DNA from: Polyangiaceae bacterium
Lineage (GTDB): Bacteria > Myxococcota_A > Polyangia > Polyangiales > Polyangiaceae
DNA length: 64,000 bases
Direction: 5' to 3'
NCBI GenBank assembly: GCA_019637295.1
Contig: JAHBVX010000008.1
Coordinates: 186,001-250,000 of the forward strand
In this document: positions 8,900-17,581 of the stretch, piece after piece
Layout: each line of letters opens with the position of its first letter
Numbering within the stretch: the stretch's first letter is position 1
Made by a program: the position numbers and the translations under genes
Notes under the pieces: generated by a model
Databases searched by the model: none
Told to the model about the DNA's origin: nothing
Seen by the model: the letters and a program-made list of their open reading frames with translations, nothing else

Positions 8900-10596
8900 C
8901 GCCTGCGCCGGCGCGCGAACAGCGCGCCTAGCGCGGCAAGCGACCACCAGCCCGAGCCCGTGCGCGAGCGGGGCAGGCGACACGAGCAGCCGCTGTCGCC
9001 TTCGAGCACGGCGCTGCTCTGCGAGTTGCCGTTCTTGCTGCCGCCGCTGCCGCCGCTGCCGACGGTGCCGCCGCCGAAGCCGCCGCTGCCGCCGCCGGAC
9101 AGCGGTGAGTCGATGAGCTCGACGCGACCGTCGTCGTGACGAACCGTCACGGGCCGGGGACGCAGGGGCGGGCCTTGGGTGAGCGCCAGCACCTCGGCGG
9201 CTGGCTTCTCCACCACGTCGCCAAAGACGAAGCGCCAGGCGCTCATCGCCGCGGGGCTCGGTACGTGGCGGCGCAGGGCGCCGTCCACGAGCCACACCTC
9301 GGTGCTGCCGTCATCCGCGCGTACGAGGGTCGGCTCCGCCGCGAGCGCGGGCCCCTCGGGCAGGGTCTCGATCTGCGCGTCGTCGAGGGGAAGCTCGTCC
9401 CAGAAGGCGTCGAGCCTCCACGCGTCATAGCTGGCCTCGGAGCTGACGTGACGGCGCACGCCCTGTGGGATCTCGGCGACGCAGCTCAAGGCGCGCGGGC
9501 TCGAGCCCAGCTCGGCGTTCGACCCGCCTTGGCTGTCGATGCCGTAGGCGTGGACCGGGTGGGATGCGCCGTCGAACAGCGACAAGGGGGGCGCAACCTC
9601 GAAGCCGTGCTCGCACGAGCCGAGCGCGCTGCACAGATCCGAGCGGTTCACGTTGGCCAAGAAACCCTTGCCCGTGGCTCCCGAGCCCGAGGGACCGCCG
9701 AAGTACAGGTGCACGTCGATGGACTTGCTCGGCTCGTCCGGATCCTGCGTCCAGCCCACGACGCTGTCGCACCCGGCGGAGTCGAGATAGCCGATCGGCG
9801 CTTGGCCGCACACGCCGCCCTCGTCGACCTCGCCGTCGCAGTCGTCGTCGACGCCGTTGCACACCTCGGTGGAAGGCGTGCAGGTCTGCGTGCAGGGCCC
9901 CGGAGCCTTGAGGATCTGGATGTCGTCTCCGTAGTAGAAGCGGAGGATCTGGACGTAGTCGTAGCCGTTGTTGTTCTCGAGGCAGCGCGCGCCCCACTGG
10001 CCCATGCAGCCGCGGTTCTGTCCGTATCCGGGCGGGCCGACCCAGCCCAGGGTGGTCTGCGTGACGCCGGTGCCGGTCTTGCCTTGGTTGTAGGTGATGT
10101 ACTTGGTGGTCGTCCCGCCCACGTCCTTGCAGCCGGGCGGCTGCACGGCCGAGTCACCCGCGACGTAAAAGCCATAGGTGAGCATGGACGCGTAGGACAG
10201 GTACATGCCCGCGGTCTCTTGGACCGCTTGGTAGTGCTTTGCCTGAGGCTGTGCGCCGCAGGTGTACACCTGACAACCCTGGCTGTCGCAGATGGAGCCG
10301 CTGGTCGCGATCGCGTAGTAGGCAACCGAGCGAGCCGCGATCGCTTGCGCCTTCAGCGCTTGCAGGTTGGCGCCGCCGTTCTCGCAGGTGATCACCCGCG
10401 GGAGGTAGTCCTCCTCCATGCTCTTGACGCCCTTGGTCTGGACCGTGATCGAGCAGTACGCCTGCGCGAGGGGCGCGACCACCGCCTCGCGGCGCTGGCC
10501 GAGAGACTCCACCGCGTCGCCCTCGCCGCCACAGGCGGCCACACCGAGCGCGCCGACCGCCAGAACGGCAGCTCCTCTTGCCCTCGGTCCAAGCAT
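8884..10596 (-). CDS. SpoIID/LytB-domain protein with MopE-like motif and MYXO-CTERM tail
   Basis: A 570-residue exported protein with a lipoprotein-like signal ('[10 protein letters not shown]'). Residues of about 45-215 match the SpoIID/LytB domain found in cell-wall amidase activators and glycan-strand hydrolases: '[12 protein letters not shown]', '[17 protein letters not shown]', and a degenerate '[10 protein letters not shown]' in place of MSQWGA. Next comes a MopE-like metal-binding motif, '[15 protein letters not shown]', then a beta-rich region. The C-terminus is a Gly/Ser linker, 'GCSCRLP', one membrane segment and RRRRR, i.e. a MYXO-CTERM sorting tail. The ATG at 10596 directly follows a GTG at 10599. 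The combination suggests a surface-displayed protein acting on peptidoglycan, but catalytic activity is unproven. Confidence 0.8.
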   Translation of the reverse strand: MLGPRARGAAVLAVGALGVAACGGEGDAVESLGQRREAVVAPLAQAYCSITVQTKGVKSMEEDYLPRVITCENGGANLQALKAQAIAARSVAYYAIATSGSICDSQGCQVYTCGAQPQAKHYQAVQETAGMYLSYASMLTYGFYVAGDSAVQPPGCKDVGGTTTKYITYNQGKTGTGVTQTTLGWVGPPGYGQNRGCMGQWGARCLENNNGYDYVQILRFYYGDDIQILKAPGPCTQTCTPSTEVCNGVDDDCDGEVDEGGVCGQAPIGYLDSAGCDSVVGWTQDPDEPSKSIDVHLYFGGPSGSGATGKGFLANVNRSDLCSALGSCEHGFEVAPPLSLFDGASHPVHAYGIDSQGGSNAELGSSPRALSCVAEIPQGVRRHVSSEASYDAWRLDAFWDELPLDDAQIETLPEGPALAAEPTLVRADDGSTEVWLVDGALRRHVPSPAAMSAWRFVFGDVVEKPAAEVLALTQGPPLRPRPVTVRHDDGRVELIDSPLSGGGSGGFGGGTVGSGGSGGSKNGNSQSSAVLEGDSGCSCRLPRSRTGSGWWSLAALGALFARRRRRHDRH

Positions 10597-10645
10597 CACA
10601 CGATGGTAGAGGACCTGCGCGCGAGCGCAAGCGCGCGCCGGACGA

Positions 10646-11113
10646 TCAGCGCTCCTTGGTCGGTGAGGGCATGGAGGTCTCTTTGGTCGGAGACGGCAGG
10701 CCGACCTCCTTGGTGGGCGAGACGCCGACCTCCTTGGTGGGCGAGACGCCGAGCTCCTTGGTGGGCGAGACGCCGACCTCCTTGGTGGGCGAGACGCCGA
10801 GCTCCTTGGTGGGCGAGACGCCGAGCTCCTTGGTGGGCGAGATGCCGAGCTCCTTGGTGGGCGACGTCAGGCTGCGCTGTGCGGGCGTGTCCGCCGCCGC
10901 GCCGCGCGAGTTGTCCGCGCCGTGATCGCTGCGGGCAGCGGCCATGGACTCGTCGCTCGCGCCCTCGGCCGGGCTCTGCGCCGCGGCGGAGGCGGGCTCG
11001 GCGGCGCTCGGCTCGGGCGTGATGCGCGTGCCGATCTTGGCGGCGAGATCGCAGCCGGCCGCGGCGCTCAGCGCGAGGGCCGCCGCCAGGAACTTCTCTC
11101 GATTGATCTCCAC
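10646..11113 (-). CDS. lipoprotein with tandem SPTKE octapeptide repeats
   Basis: A 155-residue protein starting at a GTG (11113) preceded by a good ribosome site (GGAGG about 6 bases upstream). Residues 1-20 form a signal peptide with a lipobox-like 'SAAAGC'. The middle is Ala/Ser/Glu-rich and looks disordered. The C-terminal half is nine copies of Ser-Pro-Thr-Lys-Glu separated by L/V-G-V/I, an 8-residue period, ending in 'MPSPTKER'. The repeats carry no Cys or aromatic residues and are probably unstructured; Ser-Pro and Thr-Lys pairs could be kinase targets, which is speculation. I know of no family. The gene sits between the SpoIID-domain gene and the aldo/keto reductase on the same strand. 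Confidence 0.72.
   Translation of the reverse strand: MEINREKFLAAALALSAAAGCDLAAKIGTRITPEPSAAEPASAAAQSPAEGASDESMAAARSDHGADNSRGAAADTPAQRSLTSPTKELGISPTKELGVSPTKELGVSPTKEVGVSPTKELGVSPTKEVGVSPTKEVGLPSPTKETSMPSPTKER
10706..10873 (-). repeat. seven in-phase 24-bp tandem repeats (coding)
   Basis: The unit starting CTCCTTGGTGGGCGA recurs at exactly 24-base steps at 10706, 10730, 10754, 10778, 10802, 10826 and 10850. Two more degenerate units lie at the low-coordinate end. Differences are single bases that swap Leu/Val or Val/Ile. The array encodes the SPTKE octapeptides and never leaves frame. Confidence 0.95.
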
Positions 11114-11193
11114 CTCACACCTCCGGGCGCGATGAGAGTACCGCGTCTGAGATACGCAAGCGACCGCGAGGTCCTTCCTCGATGGACGGACGT

Positions 11194-12450
11194 TCAGCCC
11201 AACCGGGCGCGCGCCTCGCGCACGCCGCTGGCCGCGTCCACGCCGTAGGGGCAGGCGTCCGTGCAGGCGCTGCAGGTCGCGCAGCGATCGGACCAGCGCG
11301 CCGGGGCGGGAAGCTCGCGATAGTGCTCGCGCGCCCGCTCGTGCCAGCCGTATTCGCGGTCGTACATGGAGAACTGCAGGACATGGTCGATCGCCACGCC
11401 GTCCGGGCAGGCGGCCGCGCAGGTGTCGCCGCAGCCGCGGCAGTAATCGGGCGACAGCGCCGTGGCGTAGCGGTCGAGCAGCCCGTGGTCCCGTCGGCCG
11501 AGCTGCTCCTGAACGGCGGCGATGGCGAGGTCCTGATACGCCGCCTCGCGACCGATCTTCGACTCCACCACGCAGGCGACCTCCGGGTGGTCGAGCACCC
11601 AGCGCAGATTGGCCTGGTAGATGTCGTAGCGACTCTCCTCGTAGGCCTTCGGGATGCGGCCCCCGCCCGGCTGGGACTTCATGACCACGACGCCCACGTC
11701 CTTGTCGCGGGCCTTCGCCAGCAGCGCCGGGATGTCGGCGTCTTCGTGATCGAGCACGTTCATCTTCACCAGGATCATGTCGAAGGCGCCCTTGTCGATG
11801 GCGTGCTGCAAGATGGCGCTGCGCTTGCCCGCGTGGCTGGTAGCGCCAAAGAAGCGCACCTTGCCGCTCTTTCTGGCCTCCTCCATGGCCAGGTACAGCT
11901 CCGGGTTGTCCAGGCGGTTGAAGCCGTCGTCCGGGAACTTGTGACCGCCGCCTAGCCAGTGCACCTGCATGATGTCGACGTGATCGACGTTGAGTCGCGA
12001 GAGGCTCTTGTCCAGCGAGTCGAGCATCTCTTTCTTGGTGGTGGTCGTGCCGGGGTCCCACTTGGTCGCGATGACGAGCTTCTGCCGCAAGCTCTTGTCG
12101 GCCAAGAGCGCGCGGCGGATCACCTTCTCGCTGTCGCCGTAGCAGATCGAGGTGTCGATGAAGTTCATGCCGCGATCAACGGCGCGCAAGATGGGCTCGT
12201 GGCCCTGGAGTCCACCAGCGCCGATGCCCACGACGCCGATGTCCAGCCCCGTGCGACCGAGACGGCGACGCGTCTCGACGCGAGCGCCTGGGTGGACGTA
12301 GCCCGGCCGGTCCTCGACGATGGGCGCGCCTTCGATCGGCCGCCGTCGCCACAACAGGTACCCCCCGCCCCCCGCCGCCGCCGTCGCGCCCGTCGTGGCG
12401 AGCGCGATCTTCAGAAATCGACGCCGCCCCGGCCTCTTGTCGCTCGACAT
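11194..12450 (-). CDS. Tat-exported aldo/keto reductase with two 4Fe-4S motifs
   Basis: A 418-residue protein. The N-terminus has a twin-arginine signal, 'RRRFLKIALATTG', and a hydrophobic stretch. The central domain is an aldo/keto reductase TIM barrel with the usual tetrad: Asp and Tyr in 'FIDTSICYGDSE', Lys in 'LVIATKWD', His in 'MQVHWLGGG'. The C-terminal 110 residues add two ferredoxin-like Cys clusters, 'CRGCGDTCAAACP' and 'CATCSACTDACPYG'. AKR-ferredoxin fusions are a known family, but Tat export is less usual and suggests a periplasmic redox role. It lies 7 bases downstream of the Cys-repeat lipoprotein gene on the same strand. Substrate unknown. Confidence 0.85.
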   Translation of the reverse strand: MSSDKRPGRRRFLKIALATTGATAAAGGGGYLLWRRRPIEGAPIVEDRPGYVHPGARVETRRRLGRTGLDIGVVGIGAGGLQGHEPILRAVDRGMNFIDTSICYGDSEKVIRRALLADKSLRQKLVIATKWDPGTTTTKKEMLDSLDKSLSRLNVDHVDIMQVHWLGGGHKFPDDGFNRLDNPELYLAMEEARKSGKVRFFGATSHAGKRSAILQHAIDKGAFDMILVKMNVLDHEDADIPALLAKARDKDVGVVVMKSQPGGGRIPKAYEESRYDIYQANLRWVLDHPEVACVVESKIGREAAYQDLAIAAVQEQLGRRDHGLLDRYATALSPDYCRGCGDTCAAACPDGVAIDHVLQFSMYDREYGWHERAREHYRELPAPARWSDRCATCSACTDACPYGVDAASGVREARARLG

Positions 12451-12457
12451 GCTGCCG

Positions 12458-13672
12458 TCAGACCTTGGTGCAGGTGGCGCGGTTGTTGGCGCAGCAGGGC
12501 CCGCACTGGGTGCTGCTGCTGAACGACGTGGCCACGTAGCCGGCCGGGCAGGTCAGCCCGCACTGCACGAACGAGTTTCCCGTGTTCTCGGCGCAGGTGG
12601 CGCGGTTGTTGGCGCAGCAGGGCCCGCACTGAGTGCTGCTGCTGTAGGAGGTGGGGTGGTAGCCGCTCGGGCAGGTCAGCCCGCACTGGGTGAAGCTCGG
12701 ACCCGTGTCCTTGGCGCAGGTGGCGCGGTTGTTGGCGCAGCAGGGCCCGCACTGGGTGCTGCTGCTGTAGGAGGTGGGGTGGTAGCCGCCCGGGCAGGTC
12801 AGCCCGCACTGGGTGAAGCTCGCACCACAGGCGTAGGCGCAGGTGGCGCGGTTGTTGGCGCAGCAGGGCCCGCACTGGGTGCTGCTGCTGTAGGAGGTGG
12901 GGTAGTACCCGCTCGGACAGGTGAGCCCACACTGAGTGACGCTGCTGACCGTCGTGTGCTTCACCCCCGTCACCGGATCGCAGCTGTCGATGGTGCAGTC
13001 GTTGCCGTCGTCGACGTTCACCGGCGTGTGCGTGATCTGGCCCGTCGTCGGGTTGCACGCGTCCGTGGTGCACGCGTTGTTGTCGTTCACGTTCACCGGC
13101 GTGTGCGTCACGCCGCTGACCGGATGGCAGGCGTCCGTGGTGCACGCGTTGCCGTCGTCGATCTGCGGCGGTGCTCCCGGCGCGCACACCCCGCTGCCGT
13201 TGCAGGTGGCCACGCCGTCGCACACGGTCGCGTTGTCGCAGTTCGTGCCCGCCGGCGAGAAGCTGTTCTGGCACTGCCCGCCCTGGCACGCGTTCACGGT
13301 GCAGGGGTTGCCGTCAGTGCAGTCGGCGTTGTTCGTGCAGGTTGGCGTCACGCCACCGGTGCCGGCCGTACCACCGGAGCTCGCGCCTCCCGAGCTCGCG
13401 CCACCGGAGCTCGCGCCGCCGGTGCCGGCCGTGCCCCCGAAGCTCGCGCCGCCCGAGCTCGCGCCGCCCAGTCCCGCGCCACCGCTCCCACCTCCGCCCG
13501 TGGCGCTGCCGCCGGTGTTGGGGAAGCTCCCGTCCGACTCCACGCCACCCGTGCCTGCGCTCGCGCCGCCGCCGTCTGCGCCCTCCGCCAGCAGCTCCTC
13601 CGCGCCGTCGAACGCGGTACACGCCACCACGCCGACGAGTCCCAGCAAGACGCATGTCCGCGAGAGTCGCAT
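12458..13672 (-). CDS. lipoprotein with Gly-rich linker and four Cys-rich 41-residue repeats
   Basis: A 404-residue protein starting at the ATG at 13672, where a signal peptide ends in the lipobox 'GVVAC'. A linker of about 75 residues of Gly/Ala/Ser with 'GGASFGG'-type units follows. The middle resembles the 'CTDGNPCTVNAC' and 'GNACTTDACHP' dicysteine modules common in myxobacterial surface proteins, here three or four copies. The C-terminal half is four nearly identical 41-residue repeats built on 'QCGLTCPSGYHPTSYS' and 'CGPCCANNRATC', with six Cys each. No catalytic motif is visible. It is probably a disulfide-stabilised surface stalk or adhesin; the function is inferred from architecture alone. 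Confidence 0.78.
   Translation of the reverse strand: MRLSRTCVLLGLVGVVACTAFDGAEELLAEGADGGGASAGTGGVESDGSFPNTGGSATGGGGSGGAGLGGASSGGASFGGTAGTGGASSGGASSGGASSGGTAGTGGVTPTCTNNADCTDGNPCTVNACQGGQCQNSFSPAGTNCDNATVCDGVATCNGSGVCAPGAPPQIDDGNACTTDACHPVSGVTHTPVNVNDNNACTTDACNPTTGQITHTPVNVDDGNDCTIDSCDPVTGVKHTTVSSVTQCGLTCPSGYYPTSYSSSTQCGPCCANNRATCAYACGASFTQCGLTCPGGYHPTSYSSSTQCGPCCANNRATCAKDTGPSFTQCGLTCPSGYHPTSYSSSTQCGPCCANNRATCAENTGNSFVQCGLTCPAGYVATSFSSSTQCGPCCANNRATCTKV
12471..12962 (-). repeat. four 123-bp tandem repeats (coding)
   Basis: The stretch beginning CAGGTGGCGCGGTTGTTGG occurs at 12471, 12594, 12717 and 12840, exactly 123 bases apart. The core of each unit is close to identical at the DNA level, including third codon positions, which points to recent duplication or gene conversion. 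Divergence is concentrated in the short stretch encoding the linker between Cys modules. Confidence 0.93.
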
Positions 13673-13802
13673 CAGCGTCGAGCTTAGCGGACTTGTGCGC
13701 CTCGGGCCATGTGCGACTCGCGTGACGGCGCCGTGAACTTCTGGCCCGCCAAATTGGAGCTGAACGGCTGTCTGCCCTGGCCGCCCACCGGCGCCCGCGA
13801 GG

Positions 13803-16043
13803 TCAGTCCATGTCCACCGCGTACAGCCGGCCACGCAGCTTCACCAGCAAGAAGGTGTCGGTCTTCTCCTTTCCGTCCTTCTTCTTGTACTTGACCTTGA
13901 CGTTGAAGACCTCGAAGCCTTCGATGTCTTTGCGCTCCACTGCGGCGATGGCGACGAAGCTAGCGGCCTCTTTCTGGATGCGCTCGACGCCCTTGCGCAG
14001 ATCGCCGTTGTAGCTCTGCCACTGCTTCTCGGGGTCAGTGTTGGGCTTGAGGGCCTTGGACAGATCGATGAGCAGGGAGTGGCTCATCATGGCGTCCTGA
14101 GCCAGGCGGACCCAGTCGCCGGCCTTGGCGATGTCGAACAGGTGCCGGGCCGCCTTCTCGGGGGTCTCCATGCCCGGGACCGCGGCGTCCTGCTTGGTGT
14201 TGAACTGCGAGCCGATGGTCGAGGGCGCGCGGCACGCGCGCTGCAAGCCGCCCTTGCACGCGGCGTCGAGGTTGGCCTTGGCCTTGGCCATGTCGCGTGA
14301 GCCAGCCGAGCCTCGCTCGTGGATGATGGCGGCGTTGTAGCAAGACAGCGCGGTGGTGGTCGCGCCGTCGCAGCTTCGGCGGATGAGCCCTTCGTTGTTC
14401 CAGCGGCCGCCGAAGGTACTCTGCATCTCATCCACGCTCAGGCAGCCGCCGGAGCCGGGTAAGCCGCACCCCTTCTCGTACAGCGACAGGGCCTTGCCGA
14501 AGCGGTCCGCGGAGCTGAGCTTCTCCTCGGCGACCAGGCCCGCGAGCATGCAGCCGAAGGAGTCCTTGGCGTTGCAGCCCTGCAGGTAGTGCTCGACGGC
14601 CTTGGTGATGTCCTGCGGGCCGCCCATGCCCAGCTCGTAGGTGATGCCCAGGTTGTTGCAGCCCGCGTGGCCGGTGGCGTTGCAGGCGCGCTCGAAGAGC
14701 TGGCGCGCCACGGGTTGATTCTTGGGCACGCCGATGCCGTTGAAGATCACGGCGCCGGCGTTGCTGCAGGCCATCCAGTCTTGCAGCTTGCACGCGCGCT
14801 CCCACAGCCGATACGCCATGGGGCGGTCTTCCTGCATGCCGCGGCCGTAGAACGCGTTGACCGCGACGTTGGTGCAGGCGGCTTGCTCGCCGGCCAAGCA
14901 CGCCTTGGCGCCGTACTTGGCGCTCTCGGCGTAGTTCTGGCGGACGTCGTAGAAGTTGCCGAGGAACATGCAGCCCTTGGCCACGCCCTTGTCGCAGGCC
15001 AGGCGGTAGAAGGCCTCGGCCTTCTCGGGATCCTTCGGCGCCATCTCGCTGCCGTTCTCGAGGTGCAGGCCGAGGTTGGCGCAGGAGGGGAAGTTGCCGA
15101 GCTTGCACTGGTCCAAGCACTGCCTCGCGTTGCTCACCTCACACTCGAAGCCGCCGTAGGTCTGCGCCGCCGGTGTCGTGTCCGACGCGGGAGCGGCCTG
15201 TTTCGCCTCGCGCTCGAGGCGGACCTGGGTGACGCAGGCGCGGCCGTCCCACTGCATGCCTTCGCCACAGCTCGGATCCTTGGCCGCGACCTCTGCCGAG
15301 GCATCGACGGGGACGATGCGGATGCGCAGCACGGCCGCGCACCTCGAGGGCGCGTCGCTCCCGGTCGGATCCGCGCCGTCGCACGCGCCGAAGTCGCCGT
15401 CGACCTGCAGCATCTCGCGCGTGCCGGACGACTCGGCGCCGGCCGAGGCGGTCAGGATCTTGGCACCGGCCTTGGCCTCTGCCGCGGTCGAGCTCGACAG
15501 CCTGAAGGCGCCCACCGTCAGCGTCTGCACGAAGTGGGTCACCCCCTGGCAGCGCCCCTTGAGATCGCTGCGCGAGACGGTGGGGCGGTCGAGCACGCGC
15601 TGGCCGACCATGCGCAAGTCCACGTTGAGGGCGCCGGAGCGGGCGAGCTTGGCCTCCAGGGAGACCGCGGAGAACGGCAGGTTGGTGTGCAGCTCCGCGC
15701 GGGACTGGAAGCTCACCATCTCTTGCTTGGGCGTCACGCCCACGTAGCCGTACGCACCCGGCGCGTCGCAGTCCGGCATCAGCTCGAAGGTCTTCTCGTC
15801 GAAGCGCACGAGCGCCGGACCGCGCTTGGTGCGCACCTCGAGGTCCGCGCGGTGCTCCGGCTTCCAGTCCACGACCATCGGGGCCGAGGCCTGCTTGGCG
15901 GTGGTGACGCGGGCGCGGACGGGATCCGTGTCGTCCACGAAGGCCTGGGGCTCGGGGGCCGGGTTCGGCGGCTGTACGGTCGGACCACAGGCGGCCAGGG
16001 TGAACGTGAACGTGACGGTCGCGAAGGTGCGGAGGTGGATCAT
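13803..16043 (-). CDS. Sel1-repeat lipoprotein
   Basis: A 746-residue protein started here at the ATG at 16043 (an in-frame TTG lies 21 bases upstream) with a lipoprotein signal ending 'FTLAAC'. Residues of about 20-290 form an unassigned N-terminal region. Residues of about 300-620 contain tandem Sel1-like helical repeats of 36-40 residues, each with Cys pairs: 'SCANLGLHLENG', 'GCMFLGNFYD', 'ACTNVAVNAFYGRGM', 'GCNNLGITYELGMGG'. Sel1 repeats mediate protein-protein contacts. The last 110 residues form an alpha/beta domain ending 'LVKLRGRLYAVDMD'. A periplasmic or outer-membrane scaffold is likely. The role is unknown; the repeat family is clear. Confidence 0.82.
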   Translation of the reverse strand: MIHLRTFATVTFTFTLAACGPTVQPPNPAPEPQAFVDDTDPVRARVTTAKQASAPMVVDWKPEHRADLEVRTKRGPALVRFDEKTFELMPDCDAPGAYGYVGVTPKQEMVSFQSRAELHTNLPFSAVSLEAKLARSGALNVDLRMVGQRVLDRPTVSRSDLKGRCQGVTHFVQTLTVGAFRLSSSTAAEAKAGAKILTASAGAESSGTREMLQVDGDFGACDGADPTGSDAPSRCAAVLRIRIVPVDASAEVAAKDPSCGEGMQWDGRACVTQVRLEREAKQAAPASDTTPAAQTYGGFECEVSNARQCLDQCKLGNFPSCANLGLHLENGSEMAPKDPEKAEAFYRLACDKGVAKGCMFLGNFYDVRQNYAESAKYGAKACLAGEQAACTNVAVNAFYGRGMQEDRPMAYRLWERACKLQDWMACSNAGAVIFNGIGVPKNQPVARQLFERACNATGHAGCNNLGITYELGMGGPQDITKAVEHYLQGCNAKDSFGCMLAGLVAEEKLSSADRFGKALSLYEKGCGLPGSGGCLSVDEMQSTFGGRWNNEGLIRRSCDGATTTALSCYNAAIIHERGSAGSRDMAKAKANLDAACKGGLQRACRAPSTIGSQFNTKQDAAVPGMETPEKAARHLFDIAKAGDWVRLAQDAMMSHSLLIDLSKALKPNTDPEKQWQSYNGDLRKGVERIQKEAASFVAIAAVERKDIEGFEVFNVKVKYKKKDGKEKTDTFLLVKLRGRLYAVDMD

Positions 16044-16107
16044 CTCAACCAAGCAGTAGAGCACGCGGCTTCGCTCGATTTCAACCCCCGGGACGGCTGG
16101 CGCCTGC

Positions 16108-17370
16108 TCAGCGAATGTCGAAGGTCATGCCTGCAGTTCGCAGGCGGCCAACCAGGGTCATCCCGAGCGCGACCGCGGGAGTGAGCACGCCGCCGGCGCT
16201 GGTGAGCGCGTCGGACGCGAGGCACAGCGCCGACTCTCCCAGCATCTTCGCCGTCTCTCCGTAGCCGGGGTCTTGGGTGCCCGCGACGACGGCGCGGACC
16301 TCGAAGGGCTCGCCGCTCGGACGCGCGCCGGTGCCACGCAGCTCGACCTCGAAGAAGCCCCGCTCGCGGGCGCGCCGGCTGGGCCCCTCGCCGGGCTTCG
16401 GCAAGCGCTTCTCGAGCGCGCGACGGAGCGGCGGGACGTTCGCCGCCAACAGCAATCCGCCGAGGCCGAGCGTCAGGCCCGCTGCGGTGAGGGCCCCCTT
16501 CGGCGACGCCGGCAGGCTCGTCACCTCCGAGTAGGAGAAGTCTCGACCGTAGCGATAGCCGAACAGCGCGTTGCTGCGCCGAACCACGCGGGTGTTGATG
16601 GCGGCCATCACGAAGGGTGCGGTGATGGTGCCGGCGTCGGCGTCCCAGCCGATACCGCGCTGGTCGGAGCCATCCGGACCGGTTTGCTCGCCTGGGGGGT
16701 TCAACGCGTAGGGATGGCCGACCGTGCGCAGCACCGAGCGATCCCGGCGCGCTTCGTCGAGCAGGTTGAGCATGCTGGCGACGGTGCCGCCGCTGACGCC
16801 TCCGCGGTTCTTGGTCAACGAGAAGCGCACGACGCTGCAGGGCGCACCAAAGGCCTCGATGGCGTGCTCTTGCAGCATGAGGCAGCCCAAATCGGACGGG
16901 ATCGAATCGAAGCCCGCGCAGTGGACGATGCGGGCGCCGGTCTGCTGCGCGCGCTCATGGTGAGCGTCGATCATGCGCCGGATGAACTGCACCTCGCCGG
17001 TCAAGTCGCAGTAGTGCGTGCCCGCGTCGACGCACGCCGCCACCAGCTCGGCGCCGTGCAGCGCGTAGGGGCCCACGGTGGTGCACACCACGTGCGCGTC
17101 CTGCGCGACGCGATCGAGCGAGGCGCGATCGTGACTGTCGGCCACGAGCAGCGGCAACTCCGCGAGCCGTGGCTGCGCCATACCCAGCGACCGGCGAACC
17201 GCCTCGAGCTTCTCGCGGCTGCGGCCCGCCAGCGCCCAGCGCAGCGACGGCGGCGCGTGGCCCGCCAGGTACTCGGCCACCAGCGCTCCAGTGAAGCCCG
17301 TGGCGCCGAACAGCACCAGATCGTAGGGTCGCGTCACGCCGTTACCGCGCTTGGGATCCGAGGGGCTCAT
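16108..17370 (-). CDS. saccharopine dehydrogenase-like / trans-acting enoyl reductase family
   Basis: A 420-residue protein from the ATG at 17370. The N-terminus is a Rossmann fold with 'LVLFGATGFTGALVAEYLA', then 'WALAGRSREKLEAV', 'VVCTTVGPYALHGAELV' and 'THYCDLTGEVQFIRRMID'. These are hallmarks of the saccharopine-dehydrogenase-like family that includes the mycobacterial trans-acting enoyl reductase. 'IVHCAGFDSIPSDLG' is also characteristic. A hydrophobic helix lies near residue 300 ('AAGLTLGLGGLLLAA'), suggesting membrane association. It probably reduces a lipid-linked double bond using NAD(P)H; the substrate cannot be read from the sequence. The closely spaced Sel1 gene downstream shares its strand. 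Confidence 0.85.
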   Translation of the reverse strand: MSPSDPKRGNGVTRPYDLVLFGATGFTGALVAEYLAGHAPPSLRWALAGRSREKLEAVRRSLGMAQPRLAELPLLVADSHDRASLDRVAQDAHVVCTTVGPYALHGAELVAACVDAGTHYCDLTGEVQFIRRMIDAHHERAQQTGARIVHCAGFDSIPSDLGCLMLQEHAIEAFGAPCSVVRFSLTKNRGGVSGGTVASMLNLLDEARRDRSVLRTVGHPYALNPPGEQTGPDGSDQRGIGWDADAGTITAPFVMAAINTRVVRRSNALFGYRYGRDFSYSEVTSLPASPKGALTAAGLTLGLGGLLLAANVPPLRRALEKRLPKPGEGPSRRARERGFFEVELRGTGARPSGEPFEVRAVVAGTQDPGYGETAKMLGESALCLASDALTSAGGVLTPAVALGMTLVGRLRTAGMTFDIR

Positions 17371-17581
17371 GGCTGGTGTGTAGGCGATTTCGCGGCGCGC
17401 CGTAAGATTCGTGAATCCACTCAGGAAGGAATCCCGCGGCGCCGCTGTATCAAGCGACAAGGCTCGCTCTGGGGCACCCCAAATTCTTGGCCCCGCGGAG
17501 CACGCCTTGGAATGCTTACGACCGAAAACCTTTGGCACCACCGAAGGGCACAGCCCGAGGGCCACGACCCAGGAGACCATC

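Noticed and set aside
10706-10873. CRISPR-like short repeats
   Set aside because: Unit length 24 with no spacers, and the array is in frame with a secreted protein. No cas genes are near.
12471-12962. Possible non-coding tandem array or CRISPR
   Set aside because: The 123-bp units have no unique spacers and encode an intact Cys-rich domain in frame.
14589-16184. A 531-residue plus-strand frame opposite the Sel1 lipoprotein
   Set aside because: Composition is Val/Ala/Gly/Arg-biased with no motif. The opposite strand has a lipobox and clear Sel1 repeats.
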